64,000 bases of DNA, taken from the NCBI GenBank assembly GCA_030512335.1, contig JAULSU010000002.1, positions 3,782,001 to 3,846,000 of the forward strand, written 5' to 3'. The first letter of the stretch is position 1. Each line of letters begins with the position of its first letter. Under the pieces are notes generated by a model, which ran no database searches, was not told the DNA's origin, and was given only the letters and a program-made list of their open reading frames with translations. Source of the DNA: Immersiella caudata. Lineage: Eukaryota; Ascomycota; Sordariomycetes; Sordariales; Lasiosphaeriaceae. Below are positions 10,209-19,453 of this stretch, one piece after another. Position numbers and translations under genes: made by a program.

Positions 10209-10325
10209 TAGCCCATGTGGGATTCGAACCCACGACCTCTCGCTAAAACAACCCTTGTGAATAAGCCTGGATTATTCACAAAGGATGACGCAGAACGAGC
10301 GCGCTGACCCCTGCGCCAACGGACC
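10209..10325 (-). tRNA. tRNA-like gene with hairpin intron, isotype unclear
   Basis: On the minus strand a cloverleaf can be drawn: acceptor GGTCCGT pairing with ATGGGCT (with wobbles), D arm GCGC/GCGC, anticodon stem CTCGT/GCGAG, T arm GTGGG-TTCGAAT-CCCAC. The internal promoter boxes fit Pol III consensus (A box TGGCGCAGGGG, B box GGTTCGAATCC). The anticodon loop is opened by an extra stretch that contains a perfect 10-bp hairpin, TTGTGAATAA / TTATTCACAA (10255-10282), like an intron. Folding around it does not give one clear anticodon (a T at position 33 is not secure), so it may be a tRNA pseudogene. It lies inside the retrotransposon, antisense to gag-pol, between pol and the 3' LTR. Confidence 0.65.
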
Positions 10326-10450
10326 ATTTCATTGTTGGAACTCACCTTCGTTACCATAACCCTTAGCCCTGGTAGCTGGCCTACCTTCCCCAGAGTGGAT
10401 CTGGACGACTGTCAACACCGAACCGAAGCTAAAAGAAGCGACAACCTACC

Positions 10451-10981
10451 TTAGGAAGTAGTTGCCGCCGGTAGCGGCGACCCCGCAGCTGTGTCACCAT
10501 TCAAGAAGGCACCCCAGTCGAACGACTCGACCATCGCCTCGGGGGAGAAACCAGTCCGCGCCTCTTCAGCCTCCAAGGACTGGATCACTTCCAGATCCTT
10601 GCCAAACGCAGCATGAGCCTTGTCATCGATCACCTTCAGTTGTCGCTCGAGTCGCTGCGCCTTGGAAAGAGCAGCGGCTAGAGATCTCTGAGCAGCAGTT
10701 ATTTCGTCCGACGCCTCGCTCCGGGCCTTATCCAATTTCTCCTTTTGAGAAATCAGTTTCTGCCAAAAATCCGCACTGTTCCCAAAGGCGTCGCAGTAGA
10801 CGTTCGCGGATCGGCAAGCGGAGCAGGAATCGGAGTCGGATGACGCAAGGCACTTGCGCTGGGATTGTTTGCACCGAGTGCAGGGAGACATCTCTCGGCC
10901 GAACACAGAAATACGGGCTGCAAGGTCCTTACGACGATCGGTAGAAGAAGGCCTACACTTGTCAATACGGTAACGAGGCAT
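10451..10981 (-). CDS. antisense Zn2Cys6 coiled-coil protein inside the retrotransposon
   Basis: 176 codons, ATG at 10981, antisense to the element. Residues of about 34-63 hold six cysteines in the spacing C-x2-C-x6-C-x8-C-x2-C-x6-C, an exact fit to the GAL4-type Zn(II)2Cys6 DNA-binding cluster, starting CTRCKQSQRKC. A charged, Ala-rich helical stretch of about 70 residues follows (EKLDKARSEASDE, RLERQLKVIDD), likely a coiled coil for dimerising, then a short acidic tail. No transporter, kinase or retroviral domain is present. The minus-strand tRNA-like gene follows it 126 bp downstream. The frame is intact although the region has no duty in retrotransposition that I know of. It could be a captured host regulator or a lineage-specific accessory gene. 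The six-Cys spacing is seen; a regulatory role is inferred. Confidence 0.7.
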   Translation of the reverse strand: MPRYRIDKCRPSSTDRRKDLAARISVFGREMSPCTRCKQSQRKCLASSDSDSCSACRSANVYCDAFGNSADFWQKLISQKEKLDKARSEASDEITAAQRSLAAALSKAQRLERQLKVIDDKAHAAFGKDLEVIQSLEAEEARTGFSPEAMVESFDWGAFLNGDTAAGSPLPAATTS

Positions 10982-11035
10982 GGCGAAATCGTTGGAAGGA
11001 AGAACTTACGGTCGCAATTCTTTGTGGAAAAAGAA

Positions 11036-11050
11036 ACTAAAGAGGGGGGA
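11036..11050 (+). other. polypurine tract
   Basis: A purine run ending AAAGAGGGGGGA sits 3 bases before the 3' LTR, the place and composition expected for the plus-strand primer of an LTR retrotransposon. Confidence 0.8.
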
Positions 11051-11053
11051 TCG

Positions 11054-11543
11054 TGTGACGACCTGCGGGCCACCCTTGTGGCCGGAACGGACCGACGTGT
11101 CCCCGCAGGCGCCACAGTACAGGGCACCGTGTAGCAACCACTTAACACTGTGTGATCTGTGCCAAGGAATCCGCTCTGTCACAGATCAAGCAGAGACCCA
11201 CAGAGCACTTGCTCTGTGATCTGTAAACACCAAGGGACGGAGCAACAGATCAAGGTACAAGTTACATCTCCATTAGTTAGTATAGATAGCCATCATCGTA
11301 CCCACGATGGTGTGAGGAACCTTCTGTTCCTCACGCAAGTATTCGCTCGTCAATTGAACTACCTTCGATTGTGTCCTACTGCACCAACACTTGGAGTGTT
11401 GCTCTGTCTTATAGTGACATACGACCATCCTTGACCAGTGAACCCCCGTCTGTAAGGACTTGCCTCTGCACTACTCCTCTCTGCCCACCCATCCTATCTA
11501 ACGACCCTGCCGACCGCCTGTCGACAGGCCAGAGGTCGTAACA
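11054..11543 (+). repeat. 3' LTR (490 bp)
   Basis: Same ends as the 5' LTR (TGTGACGACC, GGTCGTAACA) and nearly identical over the last 290 bp, including ACGCAAGTAT. The U3 middle (about 11115-11252) is a different variant: only short pieces such as AGAGCAC-TGCTCTG are shared with the 5' LTR. Confidence 0.93.
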
Positions 11544-12183
11544 AGTACTCCTTAAGGGCATCCCGCACTAGATCAGTGCATATTATAGCCATGACGTAGT
11601 TTCGTGCCGATGTGAAGATGATAGGGCTCTTACAGCTAACTCTGAGATTCGCCTTCGGAACCCAGAAGGTATCATCTTTCTTATACCATACACGGACGAA
11701 TTCATCGTTGCGGATGCATCCCTGAAGGCTCCAGCTGTGACGCAGCACGACTAGAAGGTAGGGTGTCAGATCGGCGAGCGAGCAACAAATAGGTTTGCTC
11801 TTAACAGAGACCTCTTTGTCAGAACTCCGAGTCTCTCAGACCCGGGCATAGGTGCCATCTGAATTTGGTTGTGCCTGCTCCAAGATGGTAGTAGTATGCG
11901 GAATCCCGCAAATGGGACAGAGGACTGAACGTCCCGTATCCGAAGCCCGAGAGCTATTGGCAACACACCCAGAACGCACTGCCACATTGCCAACTTGGGT
12001 CCCGGTCTGGGGGGTGAGCATTGAGCACGGAACCCCCTCGAAAATGCAGGGAGGTCGAGTTGGTGGCCGACGCGATGCAAACACGACCGCTTTCGCCCAG
12101 CCCTTCATCTTCCCCTCTTGTCCGTTTTGGGCTCCGCTCAGAACACCTCGAGCTCCGGCTACATCTCGGGCTCTAGCTGCCAA
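11544..12183 (-). pseudogene. gene remnant with CPIC zinc motif, cut by LTR
   Basis: Two minus-strand open stretches lie next to each other: 12183-11836, ending with a CPICGIP motif, and 11825-11544, which reads through VRVWYKKDDTFWVPKANL to the LTR boundary without reaching a natural end. They are in different frames separated by a stop, so a splice or a mutation lies between. The CPIC segment resembles DNA at 58.9 kb (VCPICNSEGLG) and more faintly at 54.4 kb. I do not recognise the family. The right end of the retrotransposon appears to truncate it. Confidence 0.35.
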
Positions 12184-12603
12184 GCAAGGCCGTCGGGTGA
12201 AGTGCGAGATTGAGGTTTGGGGTCCTTAGGGGCAAGTAACCAAAGGGTCTGCAGCCTGGAGCTCGCCTCCGGCGGATTTTCTAGCCATGCCACGCCCCGA
12301 TATGAAAAGCAAGCAACCTCCCCGATCGGGCTGCTCCATTGACACGTTGTCCAGAAGAGAACAAATCGAATTTAATACATAATCCAGCTAAAGTGTACAC
12401 TGTAGGGACGTCATGAAACCATCAGTCAACGTATCGAGCCCCCCTTTTCCGACATTCTCCTTTCCACGCGATCCATTCATTCGAAGTAGTTACTGGGGCG
12501 CTAGCTGCGGATATGGCGCAGCCATTTGCTAGGCTTGGCGCCAGGATGTTTCCGAAGGTAGTGTTGTTTGAGTGGGCCCCACAAGAAGCCGTCTTCTTCG
12601 CAC
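12184..12603. other. intergenic, nothing recognised
   Basis: No open frame with protein-like character, repeat or RNA gene was seen. A GTGAGT sequence just past the stop of the next gene (12602-12607 region) could be a splice donor, so that gene may reach into this stretch. Confidence 0.4.
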
Positions 12604-14393
12604 TCACCGCACCGATAAATTCGTAGTCTGCCAGTCATAATGGCGCTTCTGAATCTTGCTCCAATCCTCTGCTTCTTTTGCGATGACGCCGTAATCTAAG
12701 TGAGCCGATTTGGTGGCCGTGTGGGTTTTCTCTGTAGAGGGTTAGATAGGATTAGCTCTACGTATTATCAACACTTACCGTGCCGAGCAAGATCGCCTTG
12801 CCTAGTGTCTGCAATGTCGCAGGCGTAGGCCTTCGTACCAGGAATGTTGTCGGACCGCTGGTTCCCGTTCTGTCCCCCATTGGACATATCGTTCCCATTG
12901 TGCCCCAGATCAAGCTGTGCTAAAGCAGGGTCGATGAGCTGTGGATCCACTTGTGTATTATCGGGGTGTTGACGGATGGAAGAGGGTATTGATGGTGCTG
13001 AGAGGGTTTCTGCTCGGACAGGTAGCGCCGCACTATCCGCTCGGCTCTCACATGCCACCCATTGGCCGTATGAGGTGAGATCCAGTGCGCTGGGGGGACG
13101 GGGTTTACCGATATCCCACGCTGAGGGATCTCCGGGCAGGCCCAGGCCTCTGAGTCTCATTTCAGTGTGAAATCCACTTTCCTCTGGAGATTGAACCTCC
13201 AATGGCCCCTCTGGGTATTGACTTGGCCGGCAATCCGCCCAATCCGGGAAATCTTCGGAGTCGCCAACATCCAGGAGAGGCGCCGGACTAAGTTCGTTGT
13301 CGACAAGGGCTGGTGCTGACCGCGATGGGGGGGACGTCGTTCCAGTCAGTCGATAGATGTTGAGTGCCTGAGTCCCGTCTTCTTTCCCGTTGGACATATC
13401 GTCGTTTATCCCATTGTGGCCCGGATCAAGCTCCTCGGTTGCCCTGCCTAGAGTCTGTAATCCGCCGTAACTTTGGTTGGACGGTGAAAGAGGTGTGTCT
13501 CCATCGCCCACGAGATCAAGCTCTTTGCTGCTCTGTACCGTGGCCGCACATTTGTAGGCAGTCTTTTCAGGAAGGAGCGTCCGATATTGTCCACCACGAC
13601 CGTAGAAGCTGTACTTCTCTTCCTGAATGCAAGTCTCCTTAGCAGTTTCCACGGGCTTGTCTTTGGTCTTGTCCTGTCCCTTATTAGATGTATCGTCGTC
13701 CATCCCATTGTGGCCCGGATTAAGCTCCCCAGTTGTCCAAGCACTGCTTGAAGTCTGTCGTCTTGAGTGGAGCCTTTTGCGGCGCACCCGACATGCTTCA
13801 TCCGTTCTCCCAGGTACAGGTTGGTTTCTCAGGGCCAGTTCGTCTTCTTCTGCGCTCCATGGCTTGTATTGTGATTGTGAGATATGCCTTCTAGCGCTCT
13901 GTTCCCTCGTATGGATAAGTTGATGTCTGTTACGATTACAACTTTGAGAGAACTTCTTGTCGCAAAATTTGCATTTGTAGGGCTTCTTTCCGTTATGGGT
14001 ACGTTGATGCTTGGAAAGACTATCCTTTTTGACCTTCTTGCCGCAAACGCGGCATTCTGTGGTTCCTGTCTCGAGTGCTGGATCTTCAGTTATCGAAATA
14101 AGCTCGCATGCTCCATCAATCCAACTTTGGTGTGGAGAAAGAGGTGTGTGTCTGTCGTCGGCGAGATCAAGCTGGGTCTGTTGCGGACGTTGTGCGGCCG
14201 CCTTCCGCTCAGAGGGTCTCAAGTCGTGCATTGTTGGGTTTGATATGCGCTGGTGTGGTGGTTGACGGATTGAAGAGGAATCAAGTGATGATGCTGGAGA
14301 GGGCTTCTGCTCGAAGCAGCGGCGCCGATCGACCGCAGCAGCGACACGCTTCACGGTCCTTGCTCGCGTTCCTTGCCGGGTGGCGCGCCACAA
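12604..14393 (-). CDS. C2H2 zinc-finger protein with internal repeats
   Basis: Exon 1 is 14393-12779 and exon 2 is 12731-12604, joined over a 47-nt intron (GTAAGT donor, ACAG acceptor). The splice turns DLARH into a finger end reading RHEKTHT, which supports it; about 580 residues result. Two classic C2H2 fingers lie at residues 112-165 (TECRVCGKKV..., KPYKCKFCDKKF...), and a last degenerate finger spans the splice. Between them a module with ELDPGHNG and DDMSNG-like cores recurs three or four times. Start could also be Met55 (MHDLRPSE). Likely a nuclear DNA-binding regulator; targets unknown. The stop TGA overlaps a GTGAGT sequence, so a third exon is possible. Confidence 0.7.
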
Positions 14394-15513
14394 CGCGACC
14401 GCTTCTACTTCCTCAGGCAGTAAGGGGCAGGGAGGAGGCTGGGCCTGGCACTGATACCCGCCCTACAAGAAAGGCCTGAAACCCCGCAGACAAGGCTCTG
14501 AGCAGTGGTGTGATGACGGTGGCAGCAGTGCCCGCTGTGAGTGTTGCTAATGGCCCTCTGCTGTTCGGGTCTGCCGCCATGAATCAATGAAAAATATTCC
14601 GCCATCTCCTGGTGAGCTCGGTAGCGGCCAGGATCCTTAGTAACAGTGGAACGAGCCGGACACACAATCCGGGCAACTTGACTCTGCACTTGACTCTGAA
14701 ATTGTAAAGCGGAAAGAGCCTCATCATGCCAACCCGCCTAAGGGACCACATTCCAGAGCTTGTCACCAAATCTCGCAACTGAACCATACCGTAACCTCAT
14801 CATGGAATCGAGTAAGTCAGACCCTTTGATGAAAATAGCAGCTAATAATGATGAAGGAGTGATAACCGCAATTTACAGCGGAAGCTGTATGCTGATCGGG
14901 GAGAAATTCGCCGCCTGAACGAGGTGGTGCGCGTGCAGGAGGAAGTAACTTTTTCCCAGGTGTTACGTTCCATATCAGCGGCCGGAGCCCTGACGGCACA
15001 GCGGCTTCAGGGTGGCCGGCAGGCAGTCAAGCACCTGAGCCTCACTGAAAGAACGTGTAAGCAAACGTGCCATTGGGAGAATCGGGACTGACTATCTGCA
15101 GGCTGCCCATCCCTCGACAAGTCGCGGACACCACCAGCGCGCGTCTGCAGCGTGTTTTCCGAGTCAAACACAAGGACTCTGCATGCGAATCTAAAAAGGG
15201 GCCTCGATCTGCAAAGTAAACGCTTCACGGGGGGGTGTGGGTAGGCTGGCAGGGTTCACCCCTCCCCGGTGGCGATTTACGCCGCGCCTGCGTGGGACGG
15301 CAGCCAATTATTTTCGGCTCACGGCTGTGCGGTTTCCTGCGCGCTGAGTGGCATGGCTTGTCCTGTTTTGTTTCGCACCCCGACTCCTCCCTGCCAACCG
15401 CTGCCCATCAGCACAGAGGACGAGATGCACTGTGGGAAGCGAGCGGAGCAACCACCTGAAAAGGTGGCCCTCCTCGCTAAACCCAGAGTACCCGTCTAAC
15501 TGGAAACTCGAGG
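14394..15513. other. intergenic with duplicated block
   Basis: Positions about 14440-14590 are a direct copy of 48430-48565 (shared GGCCTGAAACCCCGCAGA, GCAGTGCCCGCTGTGAG, CTGCTGTTCGGGTCTGCC). It has no convincing reading frame at either site, so it is probably a dispersed non-coding repeat. The rest (14600-15513) includes the promoter region of the transporter gene; nothing specific seen. Confidence 0.5.
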
Positions 15514-16779
15514 ATGCGACCTCGCGAGGTACCCGAAATGGAAGTCTCTGTAAACAGCGCTACTGGCCCGCCTCATGGCCCTGCCAACTTGGCCGCCTTT
15601 ACCCCGAAAGACTGGCGTGTTGTTTTCGGGTCCTCGTGCGCCATCCTTACAGCGTTCAGCATCCCCAACTCAGCTGCCGTCATCCAGTCCTATCTCTCCA
15701 CCCACCAGCTTGCCGACGCCAGGGCCTTCGATATCGGGTGGATCTTCGGTCTGCACTTATTTCTTATTTTCTTTTTAGGCCCCCTTTGTGGGTATTTCTT
15801 CGACAAAGATGGCCCGCGCTTTCTGGTTCTCATAGGTCACGCATCTATGGCTTTGAGCTACCTTTTGCTCATCTGGTGTACGGAGTACTACCAATCCATC
15901 TTGGCTTACTCTGTCCTTGGCGGCCTTGGTGGCGCCTTGCTCAACGTCTGCGGCTTCGGCTCTATTGCACTCTTCATCAACACCACTTTACGCGGTAGAG
16001 CTACAGGAATTGCTGCGACCTTTGGCGGACTTGGCGGTATCATCTTTTCCTCGGTCCTGCAACACACCCTCCCTAACCTTGGTTGGTCCTGGAGCTGGGG
16101 TATTCTCTGCATAGTCGCGGCTCTGCTTGGTTTGCCTTCCTGCTTCTCCCTGAATCTGCCTCGGGATGCCGGTGCCCAAAAGAAATGGCCGGATCGTGGC
16201 AAATTCTTTTACCTCATCTCGCTTGGGCTTTTCTTCCTGGAATGGGGCTTCTCCGTCCCCTTGACATTTATTATCTCATACGCCACTGCCCACGAGATTA
16301 ACAGCACTGCCATCTTACCCTGTTTTAACGGGTCTTCGGTATTGGGCCGTGTGCTCTCTGGCTTTATCGTCGATCGATGCGGAGCTTTCAAGACGACCAT
16401 CATATACGTGCTTATCTGCGCCGTCGCAGTGCTCGCACTCTGGCTCCCAGCAGGAGGAAGTGAGCCGATGCTACTCTTGTTTGTCCTGCTGTTTGGTGTC
16501 GCAAGCGGAGGTATTCTGGCCTCGACTCCTGTATACCTTAGCCGGCTATGTAATGAACAGGAGGTTGGGCGATACTTTTCGACAGCTCTCGCGCTCGGGA
16601 GCTTCGGAGCACTGAGTAGCCCTCCAATCGCGGGGTTATTACTTCACGCCAGAGGGTGGCCAGCAGTAATTTTGTTTTCTGGTCTCTCTTATATTATCGC
16701 TTTAGTGTTTTTTGTTGTCTTATGGTTGGAAACCGCTCGGTACGGTTTGCCAGGAGGAGATAGTAATGTTCAGGGGTAA
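15514..16779 (+). CDS. MFS transporter, monocarboxylate-permease type
   Basis: 421 codons in one exon. About 12 hydrophobic helices in two groups of six with a short basic central loop (QKKWPDRGKF) fit the major facilitator superfamily. The pattern DWRVVFGSSCAIL..., then GWIFGLHLFLIFFLGPLCGYFFDKDGPR, is that of fungal monocarboxylate transporter-like permeases, with the MFS loop G-x3-D-x-G-P-R after helix 2. A second loop motif, GRVLSGFIVDRCG, lies in the C half. Length is normal. The start may be Met9 (MEVSVN, 15538), as the first eight residues are outside the usual N-terminus. It sits in the plasma membrane or an organelle membrane; substrate unknown. Its last about 240 bp are copied at 20160-20400. 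Confidence 0.85.
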   Translation: MRPREVPEMEVSVNSATGPPHGPANLAAFTPKDWRVVFGSSCAILTAFSIPNSAAVIQSYLSTHQLADARAFDIGWIFGLHLFLIFFLGPLCGYFFDKDGPRFLVLIGHASMALSYLLLIWCTEYYQSILAYSVLGGLGGALLNVCGFGSIALFINTTLRGRATGIAATFGGLGGIIFSSVLQHTLPNLGWSWSWGILCIVAALLGLPSCFSLNLPRDAGAQKKWPDRGKFFYLISLGLFFLEWGFSVPLTFIISYATAHEINSTAILPCFNGSSVLGRVLSGFIVDRCGAFKTTIIYVLICAVAVLALWLPAGGSEPMLLLFVLLFGVASGGILASTPVYLSRLCNEQEVGRYFSTALALGSFGALSSPPIAGLLLHARGWPAVILFSGLSYIIALVFFVVLWLETARYGLPGGDSNVQG

Positions 16780-16806
16780 GTAAACAAAGAAAAACCCTAA
16801 CCCTAA
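16771..16806 (+). repeat. motif with interstitial telomere repeat, copy 1
   Basis: CAGGGGTAAGTAAACAAA followed by a short A-rich spacer and CCCTAACCCTAA. The motif starts on the last codons of the transporter gene. Telomere repeats of most filamentous fungi are TTAGGG, so this holds two complementary units. Confidence 0.7.
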
Positions 16807-17071
16807 GTCACGCCTCTTGCACATCTGAGTTAACCTTCGCACAGACTTGGAGCGCTTCGACTTCCCAGTGCCGGTGCGTAAACCGAGGGAGGTAATGGTT
16901 GTTAAACCGAGATTATCTTTTCGTAACACGGGAGCTGAGGCCCTGGGATCTTGGTCACAGAAGGACTGCCTACCTAGTAAACAAAAGCGGTGAGAGAAGC
17001 ACCCAGCATACCGGGTCAGGTCACAGCGGCAGAAATCAAGGGGCAAGACTAGAGTGTCATTTCATGATTCT

Positions 17072-17677
17072 CTAATAAAACAGTGCTGATGCCAGGCCTG
17101 AAACCGCCGAGAACGGCTGATCGCAGGCAGACCCTCCCATCTTCGCAGAGAACTGCATCTGAGCTTGAGGCGTAGGCGAGTCTAAGGAGAGTGGTGGCCT
17201 GATTTGCTGTTCCAGTAATTCGATATATGCTATAGCGCCAGCAAGCATGGACACTTTGCACGAGCCCCGGAACTCCTCCGGAAGTGCAGCGGCTAGGCGC
17301 TCCATTCTAGCATCAAGTATCATTTCATAGGATTGATAGCTGGTGGAAGCCTTTCCGTTGTGCTCGATGGGCAAGTCTCCGAAGGCTGGAACGCTATCAG
17401 GTTCGGCGAAGAATTTCGGGGAATTTTCGTCGTCGAGCTCATCGGTATCGGCGGGAGAGAATGTGTCGAAACTAACTTCTGCAAGAGGGTTGGCAAAGCC
17501 GGAGCTTCTTTCGCATTTCCAATGCGTTCCGCACGTCACCTACGTGTGGAAGATTGATTTAGCAGCTGGAAGAAATGAAGGAGGGAAATGGCTTACTTTA
17601 TTTTTGTCCCCTTCGATCCTGGTGCACGTGGGGTTTTGGGGCTTGCCGGCCGGTTGTCTGTGGCCGCGCCCCGACAT
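17072..17677 (-). CDS. helix-loop-helix protein
   Basis: Exon 1 is 17677-17597 (27 codons, starting MSGRGHRQ) and exon 2 is 17539-17072, over a 57-nt intron with GTAAGC donor, GCTAAATC branch and GTAG end; the join keeps frame and gives 182 residues. Near the C-terminus the segment RMERLAAALPEEF then KVSMLAGAIAYIELLEQQ has the hydrophobic and Lys positions of an HLH dimerisation domain. The basic DNA-contacting region before helix 1 is not recognisable (STSYQSYEMILDA), so it may act by dimerising only. A telomere-like motif lies 270 bp past its stop. Related fungal bHLH regulators are nuclear; partners unknown. Confidence 0.6.
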
Positions 17678-18783
17678 CGCCGCGAAGCGGGAAGGGACAC
17701 TTCAGGCTTTGGCTTGCGACTGTTCTTGGATAATGATACTGGAAAAGAAAGCCCTGGACGAGTTCAAGGGGTTTGCTGGGTTGGGAAACGGCAACAGATG
17801 TGCACGCCTATAACAGAGACAAGTCCTCTCCCAGCCATCTCCAAAACAGCGCCAGAGGCGGGCTACTTGGCAAACAATCCCGGGGCGACCACGCCTCCTG
17901 GACGATTCGCGTCTACGTGGCGTCCCAAGCCTCCCCTCCCCCCTGCATGCAGCAATCATCGTTCGCGATTTTCCGATGGACGTGGCATTTCCCGAGCTGC
18001 TGACACATATGTAATCACTGCATCAAAAGAAGCAATGGCCTTCAGCCGAATGCAGGGTCACCAGGTGGGCCCACAAACCCAAATGGCAGTCTCCCAAAAG
18101 TTCCAGCATCAATCGAGCCCAGACATCCGGTGTGGGGAGCTGTCGGTAATGCTGCTGTTGAGGAGACTTCTGGAAAGTCGCCACGCGCCACCGATACGGT
18201 GTGGTTGCGGCAGCAGGCGTCGCCGCCGCTGAACGCGTAGGCCTGTGTCGTCGTTAATACAGGCGAGCCCTGAATGCGCGGAGGTCCTTGTTCGTGAGGG
18301 TGGCCCGCAATCGCCGATCCCAACTCGATCACAACTGGCCCAGGGGATTTTGGCTGGAAATTGTAGTGAAGGTTGGGGGTTGGGACGGCGTTGGAGCTCC
18401 ACAACCTGGGAACTACACAGTCCCCATCGGGTCGTCCAGGACCTCCATCGTCACGGCGCACAGGGGGCTTGGCTGTGTTGGCGAATCGCAAGGGCACCCC
18501 CACCCCAATGCCCTCGAGAGAAGCCCCTAACCGCCTGATGCACCTGCAGGTCACCCACCCATTCACTCCTATTGCCGTTCTTCGCGATGACTTTCCTTCT
18601 TCGATGCTTGATGGATGGTTAGCACGTATGTCCTCGGACTACTGACCCGCACGCTCAAGACTGAAAGCAAACTTGCTTCTGCCGCGGGCCAAGATATAGC
18701 TGCGTGCTACCCCGAGGTTCAATTCCCCCAGAATAACCCAATCATTCGAACAACCACCGCAACATCATCATCAAAACGACAGC
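17678..18783. other. intergenic with duplicated block
   Basis: About 17865-18060 is a diverged direct copy of 37065-37235 (shared GGACGTGGCATTTCCC, TGTAATCACTG, AAGAAGCAATG, TTCAGCCGAATGCAGG). Neither copy has a convincing protein frame. No RNA gene was seen in the rest. Confidence 0.5.
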
Positions 18784-19095
18784 ATGTGCGATTATACGCA
18801 GGTGATTACCCTGACGCTGTTAGCTAGCCGGAACTGACAGGGATAGCGCGAATATTCCTGCGGCCATTTTCGCTGGATCGCCTCCAAATGGTGCAAGGAC
18901 TACACACTCACGCACAAACGCTGCCAGCCCAATGTGACCCATTTCGAATACAGGTCAGTGCAAAGTTCCTTTGGCGAATATCTTACTGACTGAAGCAGAG
19001 CTGAGGAACTCTGCGGAGAGTGTAAACCAAAGATCTACCCGCCATGGGAGAACATGATCAAGAGGTCGAACAAGCAGCAAACCTACAGTTGCTGA
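18784..19095 (+). CDS. small Cys-rich protein of the MCDYTQ type, three exons
   Basis: Exons 18784-18801, 18847-18953 and 18999-19095, with two 45-nt introns (GTGATT...TAG and GTCAGT...CAG), give 73 residues. The product starts MCDYTQ, then has SCGHFRW, WCKDYTLTHKRC and ELCGEC, so Cys and His recur as CGH, WC, RC and C-x2-C. This is the look of a widespread, uncharacterised fungal family of short Cys-rich proteins that begin MC-[DE]-[YF]; it probably binds zinc. Each splice is needed to hold the pattern, which supports the model. A damaged copy lies at 22422-22720. Function unknown. Confidence 0.65.
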
Positions 19096-19453
19096 GACGC
19101 ATTCCAGGGTTGGTCGCTGCCCGCGGCTGAAAAGGGAAAGAGCAGGGACGCTGATTATCTATTTCGAATGAAGTGGCTGTAATCCTTGCTCGAGTCCATG
19201 CTTCCCCAGATGATGTGCTAAGAGTTCCCTGCTGCATTAGCTCTGTGCCGTAGCGTCGATTTGCTAGGGTGCTGAACGGCGGGCGGAAACCAGGTAATCG
19301 ATAAAGCTGCCACTCGTCACGTAGATTGCGACCCCGCTAGGACGCTCCAAAGCTCCCTTCTCCTCAATCTACTGCGAACAAGCCTACGATCCGACTCCGC
19401 AAAAATAGCGTCCGGGCAAGCCCGATGTCACCTGACAAAACGGTTCTCGTTAT
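19096..19453 (+). repeat. shared block A, copy 1
   Basis: From the end of the small Cys-rich gene to about 19440 the sequence matches 22720-22881 and 43010-43325 (shared GCTGCATTAGC, AATCGATAAAGCTGCCACTCG, CCCGATGTCACCTGAC). It is the 3' flank of the MCD-type gene plus the lead-in of a second gene. Confidence 0.65.

Larger units (their letters stand above)
3097..11543 (+). mobile_element. Ty3/gypsy chromovirus LTR retrotransposon
   Basis: An 8.4-kb element, LTR to LTR. In order: 5' LTR, a 10-nt primer-binding site complementary to its own LTR, gag with a CCHC knuckle, a -1 frameshift signal, pol (protease, reverse transcriptase, RNase H, integrase, chromodomain), then about 920 bp of extra DNA with a minus-strand tRNA-like gene and a minus-strand Zn2Cys6 reading frame, a purine tract and the 3' LTR. 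The chromodomain at the end of pol places it in the chromoviruses. Gag and pol are free of stops. It shows no RIP damage, unlike the copy it abuts. The five bases on the two sides (tcctc and agtac) do not match, so there is no target-site duplication. Confidence 0.93.

Noticed and set aside
3097..11543. Long open frames antisense or shifted within gag and pol
   Set aside because: They lie inside well-supported coding DNA, have no family motifs and reflect codon bias of the true frame.
11852..12229. 125-codon plus-strand frame opposite the CPIC remnant
   Set aside because: The minus strand has the zinc motif shared with 58.9 kb; the plus frame has no support.
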